In this document: piece by piece, positions 53,989 to 61,169 of the stretch
Numbering within the stretch: position 1 is the stretch's first letter
How the letters are laid out: each line of letters begins with the position of its first letter
Assembly: GCA_007753675.1 (NCBI GenBank)
Contig: CP036432.1
Location: forward strand, 10,573,381 to 10,637,380
DNA: 64,000 nt
Source of the DNA: Stieleria magnilauensis
Lineage (GTDB): Bacteria; Planctomycetota; Planctomycetia; Pirellulales; Pirellulaceae
Direction of reading: 5' to 3'
Notes under the pieces: model-generated
Told to the model about the DNA's origin: nothing
The model's input: the letters and a program-made list of their open reading frames with translations, nothing else
Database searches by the model: none
Position numbers and translations under genes: made by a program

Positions 53989-55230
53989 TCATGGATTCGG
54001 TAAGCTTTCGAATGTTTCGGTGACCGGTGATTCTCCGCGCAGCATCTTGCCGCCTTGGCCGACCAGCTTCAGATAGTGGTCGCTCGGCAGCCCTTCATAG
54101 GTCAGAAACCGAGCACCGTTACCGACCGGTGGATCGTTGCTGCATTTGAAGATCGCCGTGCCTTCATCAACCTCGTCGAACATTGCGACGTAAATCATTT
54201 CGCAACCGGCGCGTTTGGCGGCGATCAGTTGCGACCACAAAAACTGCCCTTTCAATCTCGGAATCGCATCGAGTTTGTCACCGGTCAGATTGTGCCAACT
54301 GAAACCCGGAAACACGACCGGCAAGAAATCGATCTGACGGGCGGCGCACCAGCGACGGTCGCCGCTCCAAACCGTTGCGGCATGACGCGTCGCCTGCTCG
54401 GGCGTTTGATACCGTCCGATGCTCCAGGGGCTGACGATGTCCGCCGTTTCCAGAATCGTGTGCAACAGGGGATCGCTGACGGCATCCCGTTTGCCTTCGC
54501 GCCAGAACGACGGTACCCCGAGCATGACGGTGCAGCCATTGGATTTGAGCCCTTTCACCAGTTCCAGGCATTCGCTAAGCGTATAGTCGCGATCGTCGCT
54601 GAACCCGATGCCCCAAACCGCGACCACCGGTTGATTCTGGTGATGCAGATACGCGGGGTCATCGGCGATCTTCATGTCCGCTTGCAATCTCGTCCAATCG
54701 TCCCGCACGCGCGAGACCTCGCCCGCACGAAGACCCGACAAGTCATACATCACGGCAAAGGCACGACCGGCACGGTTGGCCCCCTCGCGGCTGTGTGAGA
54801 GCACATTGTTTTTGTGCCGCAGCGTGGTCGGGTTCGTCAGTCCATTAGCGAATCGCTGCACAAATGCGCCGTCGATGCCGTAGTCTTGCATCCATTGAAA
54901 GTGTCGCATCACCGTATCGCGGTTGGCGCTGCTGAACACTTCCGCCACCCGACCGTCGACGTGCTGGAAACCGGTGGCGTAGCGTTCGTGTGCCGCGTAC
55001 TCCGACAGATCCGGCCACAGGTCGACCGTCACGTTGCCCGGTCCGAAGGGTTGGTTGCGCCGTTTCGCCCAGTGGGTCCAACCGAGGTTTGCGCCGTCGC
55101 CCTGACAGTTGAACCAGCCCTGGTAACCGCACATGACTTTACCGGTCAACGTGGTACGGTCGACAACCGGTTGCGCCGCCGCTGCGGTGGCAAGACAGAA
55201 ACCGAAAGCAATGACAACAAGCGATCGCAT
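53989..55230 (-). CDS. Secreted GH71/GH99-like glycoside hydrolase
   Basis: 413 aa. A Sec signal peptide (LVVIAFGFCLATAAAAQ, cleaved near residue 20) is followed by a TIM-barrel-like region with CGYQGWFNCQGDG, GIDGAFVQRFANGL and FDEVDEGTAIFK. These resemble GH71/GH99-like proteins (xylosidase/arabinosidase annotation in planctomycetes). The acidic pair in MFDEVDEG is a plausible catalytic site. The substrate is unknown. It converges with the transporter gene upstream. Confidence 0.8.
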   Translation of the reverse strand: MRSLVVIAFGFCLATAAAAQPVVDRTTLTGKVMCGYQGWFNCQGDGANLGWTHWAKRRNQPFGPGNVTVDLWPDLSEYAAHERYATGFQHVDGRVAEVFSSANRDTVMRHFQWMQDYGIDGAFVQRFANGLTNPTTLRHKNNVLSHSREGANRAGRAFAVMYDLSGLRAGEVSRVRDDWTRLQADMKIADDPAYLHHQNQPVVAVWGIGFSDDRDYTLSECLELVKGLKSNGCTVMLGVPSFWREGKRDAVSDPLLHTILETADIVSPWSIGRYQTPEQATRHAATVWSGDRRWCAARQIDFLPVVFPGFSWHNLTGDKLDAIPRLKGQFLWSQLIAAKRAGCEMIYVAMFDEVDEGTAIFKCSNDPPVGNGARFLTYEGLPSDHYLKLVGQGGKMLRGESPVTETFESLPNP

Positions 55231-55284
55231 GAGAGACCTTTCCTGGGACGGAATGGAGAAGGGGTCAGGAAGGATTCAGCAATC

Positions 55285-55360
55285 GTTGGTGTCTAGCCTT
55301 TAGGCGATTCCCGGTCGCTGCGACGCAGCGACAGTGGGCGGCTAAAGCCTGCACACCAAC
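55285..55360. terminator. Long hairpin between the hydrolase and a small ORF
   Basis: GTTGGTGTCTAGCCTTTAGG (55285-55304) pairs imperfectly with GGCTAAAGCCTGCACACCAAC (55340-55360); an inner stem pairs GTCGCTGCG with CGCAGCGAC. There is no U-tract, so it may be a repeat rather than a true terminator; it lies 55 bases from the hydrolase start. Confidence 0.5.
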
Positions 55361-55437
55361 ACTCATGCCCGTGCCATTCGGTTATTGGTACCTGACGTCT
55401 TTTCGGCTGCACCCTCAGTATAATCGTTGACAAAGCA

Positions 55438-55620
55438 TTAGGACTTCTTCTTCGGAACCGATTTCTTTTTGGGGCCACCGGGGCGCTGCCGATCCGCGGC
55501 AGTCGAGAGACCGCCGAAAACGGCAAAGGCCGTCGCGGGCAAGCGGCGATGCAGTGGCAAGTCGAGTTCATGGTTCTGATTTCGAGTGGTTTGGGCAGAT
55601 GAGCCGGATCGCGGAGTCAT
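55438..55620 (-). CDS. Small basic hypothetical protein (60 aa)
   Basis: Starts at ATG 55620 and ends with GGPKKKSVPKKKS, a Lys-rich tail, after HRRLPATAFAVFGGLSTAAD. Composition and a duplicated KKKS motif suggest a real small protein, but there is no similarity to support it. Confidence is low. Confidence 0.4.
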   Translation of the reverse strand: MTPRSGSSAQTTRNQNHELDLPLHRRLPATAFAVFGGLSTAADRQRPGGPKKKSVPKKKS

Positions 55621-55830
55621 GTGGAATGCGCTGAAAGCTACTCGAAACGCGCGTCGTGCGTTTCATCGTCATGCATGATAGCCGCCGCCGCGGGGGGCGG
55701 TTAAAGTGTTGCTCCCTCCCTGTGCATGAAAGCTGTACATTAAACCTGCGCATTGAACTCTGTGCTTTGACTTTGGCCTGTTCACCGATTCAGGCACGAA
55801 CCGACTGTTTTACACTTTTGGGATCTCACC

Positions 55831-56454
55831 ATGACGATTGCTCGACGTTTGTTCTGCGGCTTTGCCGCGTTGTCACTTTGTTTCATCGCATCGACTGCCT
55901 CGGCCGAGGACGGCAAATGGGTGTCCTTGTTCGACGGCGAAACGCTCGACGGCTGGGAAAAGGTCGGCAACGAGAAGAGTGTTTGGAAAGTCGAAGACGG
56001 CGCGATCGCGGGCTCCGGACCGCCGTCGATGTTGGTCAACACGACTGGACCGTACAAGAATTTTCGCTATCGTGCCGAAATCAAAATCAACGACGGCGGA
56101 AACTCCGGGCTGTACTTCCGCACCACGCGAAAACCGGGATTCACCGATGGCTACGAGGCGCAGATCGACAGCACCCACACCGATCCGATTCGTACCGGAT
56201 CGATCTACGGGATGTGCCACGTCTACAAGCAGCACGTCAAACCCGGAACCTGGTTCACCTATGACCTGGAAGTCCGCGACGATGTCTGGCGCGGACGCAA
56301 CATGACACGGATCAAAGTCACCGTGGATGGAAACGAACTGTACGAGTACCTGGATTTTGATCTGACCTTCAAAGAAGGCCACTTTGCGTTCCAGCAACAC
56401 GACCCGGGCAGCAAGGTCCACATCCGGAAAGTCGAAGTGATGGAACTGCCGTAG
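55831..56454 (+). CDS. DUF1080 protein (3-keto-disaccharide hydrolase / LamG-like)
   Basis: 207 aa with a Sec signal peptide (RLFCGFAALSLCFIASTASA). DUF1080 landmarks follow: WVSLFDGETLDGWEKVG, VWKVEDGAIAG, NFRYRAEIKINDGGNSGLYFRT, GYEAQIDSTHTDPIRTGSIYG and HFAFQQHDPGSKVHIRKVEV. The family is a jelly-roll (concanavalin-like) fold; members cleave 3-keto-glycosides or bind carbohydrate outside the cytoplasm. It lies upstream of, and in the same direction as, the sugar cluster. Confidence 0.9.
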   Translation: MTIARRLFCGFAALSLCFIASTASAEDGKWVSLFDGETLDGWEKVGNEKSVWKVEDGAIAGSGPPSMLVNTTGPYKNFRYRAEIKINDGGNSGLYFRTTRKPGFTDGYEAQIDSTHTDPIRTGSIYGMCHVYKQHVKPGTWFTYDLEVRDDVWRGRNMTRIKVTVDGNELYEYLDFDLTFKEGHFAFQQHDPGSKVHIRKVEVMELP

Positions 56455-56577
56455 GACCATCTTTGATCCCAAGCTCCACCTGGGGACACACTGTTTTGGA
56501 AGCCGCCCGCCGGCAGAGCCGGCGAGGATGGCAAGCAGGATGCTTACCCCACTTTAGCCCTCAACTCACCTTCAGCC

Positions 56578-57270
56578 ATGCGCCCCATCGTCCAAATCTC
56601 TCTTGACTTGACCAACATCGACGAAGCACTCGAAACGGCTCATCTGGCCATGCGGGCCGGGGTGGATTGGTTGGAAGCCGGCACGCCGCTGATCTTGGCC
56701 GAAGGGTTGCACGGGGTGCGGGCGTTGCGGGAGGCGTTTCCCGAGACGCCGATCGTGGCGGATCTGAAAACGATGGACGGCGGCTACTTGGAAGCCGAGA
56801 TGATGGCCAAGGCCGGTGCCACGCACGTGGTCGTGATGGCTCGCGCCCACGAAGAAACCATTCGTTGCGTCGTCAAAGCCGGTGCGGACTTTGGCTGCAA
56901 GGTGATGGGGGACAACATGGTTTGCGAAGACATGGTTGCCGGGGCGAAGTGGCTCGAAGACCTCGGCTGTGACTTTGTGATCCACCACATCGGTTACGAT
57001 GAGCGCCGCGGCATCGCGGCCCGAGGGCTGAGGATGCCGAGCCCGCTGGACCAGCTTCGTGAGGTGGTCGGCGCGGTCAAGATTCCCGTCCAGGCCGTCG
57101 GCGGACTGTCACTCGAACAAGCCATCGAATGTCCCAAGTACGGGGCGCCACTGGTCGTCTTGGGTGCCCCGCTGACGATCGACGCCGATGCCTTCAAAAC
57201 GGCCGATGGGGATCTGGAAGCTTCGCTGAAATTGATTTGCGACGCCGTCCACGCACAAACCGTGCAATAG
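56578..57270 (+). CDS. HUMPS/KGPDC-type decarboxylase or synthase (OMPDC superfamily)
   Basis: 230 aa. The catalytic motif D62-x-K64-x-x-D67 (IVADLKTMDGG) is the OMPDC-superfamily signature. The start (VQISLDLTNIDEALE) and WLEAGTPLI match hexulose-6-phosphate synthase and 3-keto-L-gulonate-6-phosphate decarboxylase. The GDNMVCEDM segment and the loop PVQAVGGLS complete the barrel. It acts on a phosphorylated keto-sugar in the cytoplasm, with the exact reaction uncertain. It begins an apparent three-gene cluster with a dehydrogenase and an isomerase. Confidence 0.88.
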   Translation: MRPIVQISLDLTNIDEALETAHLAMRAGVDWLEAGTPLILAEGLHGVRALREAFPETPIVADLKTMDGGYLEAEMMAKAGATHVVVMARAHEETIRCVVKAGADFGCKVMGDNMVCEDMVAGAKWLEDLGCDFVIHHIGYDERRGIAARGLRMPSPLDQLREVVGAVKIPVQAVGGLSLEQAIECPKYGAPLVVLGAPLTIDADAFKTADGDLEASLKLICDAVHAQTVQ

Positions 57271-57336
57271 GCTTCCGGGTTTGTCATCTCGATCCCGACC
57301 GCCTGGAAGACTATCCCACTTCAGAAAAGTACAAAC

Positions 57337-58365
57337 ATGAAATCAGCCGCCGTCGTTAATTTCGCCCCCGAACCGGAATCGGTGGAATTGAGGGAGATTG
57401 ACCGACCGTCGATCGGCCCCGAGGACGTTTTGCTGGAAGTCGCCAACGTCGGCGTCTGCGGCAGCGACCTGCACCAATGGACCGCCAATCATTCCTGGCC
57501 GGTCAACTATCCCGTCGTGCTGGGCCATGAATTCGGCGGACACATCGCCGAACTCGGATCAGCGGTCGAGGGCTGGAAAGAAGGTGATCGCGTCGTCAGC
57601 GAAACCGCGGCGATCATCGACCAGCAAAACCCGATGACCCGCCGCGGGCTGTACAACCTGGATCCGACCCGCAAGGGGTTTGGGTACGGTGTCGATGGCG
57701 CGATGACGAAGTACGTTCGCGTCCCCGCGCGGATCCTGCACAACGTGCCGGATTCCCTGGCGTTCGAACACGCTTGTTTGACCGAACCCTGCTGTGTGGC
57801 CTACAACGCGGTTGTTCGAAACGCACGGATCGAACCCGGTGATCGGGTGATCGTGCTGGGGCCGGGAACCATCGGCATCCTGTGCGCCGCGATGGCTCGT
57901 CTGTGCGGGGCCGAAGTTGCCCTGGTCGGTTTGGAATCGGATCGGCGGCGACTGGAAATCGCCCAACAGCATTATGGGTGTGAAGGCATCGTCGGCGATG
58001 CGAGCCAATGGGCACGTCAGCGCGACGGTTTGGGTTGCGATGGCGTGATCGATGCGGCCGGCGCCAGTGCGACGCTGAAGATTGCGATCGATGTGGTTCG
58101 ACCGGCCGGCTGGATCAGCAAGGTCGGCTGGGGGCCGCAACCGTTGGGCTTCAATCTGGATCCGTTGGTTCAAAAAAATGTCACGTTACAAGGCAGCTTC
58201 AGTCACAACTGGCCGATTTGGGAACGGGTGCTGGCCCTGCTGACCAGCGGCCAATTGGACGTCCGACCGATCATCGGCGGCGTCTGGCCGATCGATCAGT
58301 GGCACGAAGCGTTTGAAAAGATGCACCAGGGCGAAGTCGTCAAATCTGTGTTGAAACCCGTCTGA
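57337..58365 (+). CDS. Zinc-dependent medium-chain dehydrogenase
   Basis: 342 aa. Catalytic zinc ligands C41 (GVCGSDLHQW), H64 and E65 (LGHEFGGH) are present. The NAD(P)-binding fold is VLGPGTIGILCAAMA with acidic VGLESDRRRLEIA. The structural Cys4 zinc site is absent, as in part of the sorbitol/threonine-dehydrogenase branch. It should oxidise a polyol or sugar alcohol. Between the HUMPS and isomerase genes in the same direction, suggesting one pathway. Confidence 0.9.
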   Translation: MKSAAVVNFAPEPESVELREIDRPSIGPEDVLLEVANVGVCGSDLHQWTANHSWPVNYPVVLGHEFGGHIAELGSAVEGWKEGDRVVSETAAIIDQQNPMTRRGLYNLDPTRKGFGYGVDGAMTKYVRVPARILHNVPDSLAFEHACLTEPCCVAYNAVVRNARIEPGDRVIVLGPGTIGILCAAMARLCGAEVALVGLESDRRRLEIAQQHYGCEGIVGDASQWARQRDGLGCDGVIDAAGASATLKIAIDVVRPAGWISKVGWGPQPLGFNLDPLVQKNVTLQGSFSHNWPIWERVLALLTSGQLDVRPIIGGVWPIDQWHEAFEKMHQGEVVKSVLKPV

Positions 58366-58373
58366 GATCCATT

Positions 58374-59264
58374 ATGCCGAAACTTGCCGCATTCCCCAAA
58401 GCCTACATGCAGGCGCTTTGCAAAGACGGCTCGATGACACTGGCGGAGTGGTTCGAGCTGGCAACGACATTGGACATCGACGGTCTGGAATTTTACGCCG
58501 GGTTTTTGGAGCTGGCCGATCCCGCGAATTGGCCCGTGCTGCGAAAGCAAGTCGAAGACCTGGGCATGAGCATCCCCATGCTCTGCTGTTCGCCCGACTT
58601 CACCCACCCCGATGCCGCCTTTCGTGATGCCGAGATCGCCAAACAAAAACGTTGGATCGAGATGACCCACGCGCTCGGCGGAAGCTACTGTCGCGTTCTC
58701 AGCGGCCAACGGCGGCCGGAGCTGACCGTCGACCAGGGCGTCCGGCTTGCCGCCGACAGCATCGGTGCCTGTCTTCCGTTTGCCCAACAGTGCGGCATCA
58801 CGTTGATTCTGGAGAACCACTACAAGGACGATTTTTGGGAATACCCCGAGTTCGCCCAGGCGATGGACGTTTTCTGTGATCTGGTCGCGGCAATCGATCA
58901 CCCCAATTTCGGCGTCAATTACGATCCCAGCAACGCGTTCCTGGCCGGCGACGATCCGATCGAATTGCTAAAGCGGGTTTCCGATCGCGTCGTCACAATG
59001 CATGCCAGCGACCGCTACCTGATCGAGGGAACGCTGGAGGACTTGCGGCGTGAAGAAGGCGGCGCAGTCGGTTATGCGAAACGGCTCAGCCACGGCGAAA
59101 TCGGCAAGGGCCTGAACGACTACGACGCGATCTTCAGCGAACTGGCCGGCAAGGGATTTGACAGCTGGATCAGCATCGAAGACGGTGTCGACGGGATCGA
59201 TCAATTGCGCCGCAGCGCCGATTTCCTGCGCAACAAGATCGCCCAGCATTGGCCGGGTGGCTGA
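58374..59264 (+). CDS. TIM-barrel sugar-phosphate isomerase/epimerase
   Basis: 296 aa. An AP-endonuclease-2-like barrel with the family motifs: GLEFYAGFLELADP, MSIPMLCCSPDFTHP, ILENHYKDDFW (Glu metal ligand), GVNYDPSNAF, MHASDRYL and WISIEDG. It should isomerise or epimerise a sugar or keto-sugar, with Mn or other divalent metal. It starts eight bases after the dehydrogenase stop, so the two are co-transcribed. Confidence 0.9.
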   Translation: MPKLAAFPKAYMQALCKDGSMTLAEWFELATTLDIDGLEFYAGFLELADPANWPVLRKQVEDLGMSIPMLCCSPDFTHPDAAFRDAEIAKQKRWIEMTHALGGSYCRVLSGQRRPELTVDQGVRLAADSIGACLPFAQQCGITLILENHYKDDFWEYPEFAQAMDVFCDLVAAIDHPNFGVNYDPSNAFLAGDDPIELLKRVSDRVVTMHASDRYLIEGTLEDLRREEGGAVGYAKRLSHGEIGKGLNDYDAIFSELAGKGFDSWISIEDGVDGIDQLRRSADFLRNKIAQHWPGG

Positions 59265-59557
59265 TCATCCAACCGGTGCTGGTCAATCCATCGCCGAGTG
59301 TCATGCATTGCCCGGGGTAGGTCGACGCGGTGAAGCGTTTGTTTCCTGCGTTTTAAGGCTTGACGGCTGGGCAAACGGGGATGACAATTCGGCGTCCGGC
59401 CCGGGACCTCCAGGCCCATCCCACCTTTCCACGTTGTTCGTCTTGTGATGTTCGACGTCTTGCCCCAGTTTCTTCGGCAATCCCTCGTTCAACACTTCGC
59501 CACCGCAAGTGTCGGATCTCTTCGTCCATGAACGAGGCCCCTCGGAGTTTTCGCTCT

Positions 59558-60862
59558 ATGAAGTGCTACGGTAACGGTCTGTCCCGGCGGGGCGTGCTGC
59601 GCGTCGGGTTCCTCGGCGGTTTGGGCCTCTCGTTGGCCGACATGCTTCGGTTCGAAGCACTCGCCGAGCAAAAACACTACGAAAGCAAAGAGGGGACGGC
59701 GAAATCCGTCATCTTTATCTTTCTGCCCGGTGGCATGGCCCACCAAGAATCATTCGACCCCAAGCCTTACGCGCCGGTCGAATATCGCGGCCCGATGAAC
59801 TCGATCGAGACGAAGGTTGCCGGGGTTCGTGTCAACGAACTTTGGAAACAAACCGCAACGGTCGCCGACAAGATCGCGATTTGCCGCTCGATGACACACG
59901 GCGAAGCGGCCCACGAACGGGGCACGCACAACATGTTTACCGGTTACCGACCCAGCCCCGCGCTGTCGTACCCCAGCATGGGAAGCGTCGTCTCGCACGA
60001 ATTCGGCCCCCGACATGATTTGCCGCCCTACGTCTGTGTTCCCAACCAGCCCAACGAATTCGCCGGCACCGGGTACCTCAGTTCGTCTTATGCGGGGTTC
60101 AGCTTGGGCGCCGACCCCGCCGCAGCTGACTTTCGCGTACGGGATTTGAATCTTCCCGGCGGAGTGGACGGGAATCGTTTTACGTCCCGCCGAGATTTGT
60201 TGGACGTCGTGAACTCGGGTTTTCGTCAGCAGCAAGCATCCGATTCACTCGACGCCGTGGACACGTTCTATCAACGCGCCTACGCGATGATCAATTCGGA
60301 CAAGGCCCGCGAGGCGTTTGACATCAACAAGGAAGACGACAAGATCCGCGACGAGTATGGCCGCAACGATGCCGGTTCGCGGTTGTTGTTGTGCCGACGA
60401 TTGGTCGAATCGGGCGTGCGATTTGTGACGACGACCTACGGCGGCTGGGACATGCACGACAACATCCTCGGTGGCATCCAAGGCCAGGTGCCCAAGCTCG
60501 ATCAGGCCTACGCGGCGTTGATCCGCGACCTGGATCAGCGCGGGCTATTGGATTCAACGATGGTCGTCCTGGCCAGCGAGTTCGGCCGAACGCCCAAGAT
60601 CAACGCGACGGCGGGACGCGATCACTGGCCCAAAGTGTTTAGCGTGGTCATGGCCGGTGGCGGCATTCGCCCCGGCATCGTCTACGGATCGTCCGATGCG
60701 ACGGCCAGCGAACCGAACGAAAACCCGTTGGACGTCGCCGATTGGGCCACCACGATTTATCACTGCATGGGCATCAACGCCGACAAGGAGTTGATGGCCC
60801 CGGGCGATCGCCCGATCGAAATCGTCGACGGCGGCACCGTCCGCAAGGATTTGATCGTCTAG
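59558..60862 (+). CDS. DUF1501 protein (secreted, Tat-type)
   Basis: 434 aa from ATG 59558, preceded by GGAG ten bases upstream; a start ten codons earlier at 59528 is also possible. A Tat-like signal SRRGVLRVGFLGGLGLSLAD is followed by FIFLPGGMAHQESFDPK, GEAAHERGTHNMFTGYRP, TTTYGGWDMHDN, SEFGRTPKIN and GRDHWPKVF. These are the landmarks of DUF1501, a sulfatase/alkaline-phosphatase-fold family. In planctomycetes it is typically encoded with a DUF1549/DUF1553 protein in carbohydrate-related clusters. Confidence 0.92.
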   Translation: MKCYGNGLSRRGVLRVGFLGGLGLSLADMLRFEALAEQKHYESKEGTAKSVIFIFLPGGMAHQESFDPKPYAPVEYRGPMNSIETKVAGVRVNELWKQTATVADKIAICRSMTHGEAAHERGTHNMFTGYRPSPALSYPSMGSVVSHEFGPRHDLPPYVCVPNQPNEFAGTGYLSSSYAGFSLGADPAAADFRVRDLNLPGGVDGNRFTSRRDLLDVVNSGFRQQQASDSLDAVDTFYQRAYAMINSDKAREAFDINKEDDKIRDEYGRNDAGSRLLLCRRLVESGVRFVTTTYGGWDMHDNILGGIQGQVPKLDQAYAALIRDLDQRGLLDSTMVVLASEFGRTPKINATAGRDHWPKVFSVVMAGGGIRPGIVYGSSDATASEPNENPLDVADWATTIYHCMGINADKELMAPGDRPIEIVDGGTVRKDLIV

Positions 60863-61169
60863 GAGCCAACCCGTTGTTCCCTGGCTCCGCCTGACAACGC
60901 ACTGACATGAAGACTCCCGCCCAATGCCAGCGACTTTGGCACTGTAGGAGGTAGCGGAACGGCGCAAGCCGTCCGGTTCCAGCTTGAAAACGCCGTGAAT
61001 GACCGGAGGGCTTGCGCCCTACCGCTAACAGGCCGTGAATGACCGGAGGGCTCGCGCCCTGCCGCTAACAAGCCGTGAAAGACCGGAGGGCTCGCGCCCT
61101 ACCGCTAACAAGAACACCCCGATGGGTGTCAAAGTAGTATCCCACTGATTACTTCACCGGAAACTGTGC
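60863..61169. repeat. Intergenic tandem repeat, three 40-bp units
   Basis: Units at 60994-61033, 61034-61073 and 61074-61112 each start CGTGAA(T/A)GACCGGAGGG and contain a palindrome GGGCTCGCGCCC. The consensus word recurs near 27708 in reverse complement (GGGCGCGAGCCC). No gene is seen here. Confidence 0.85.
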
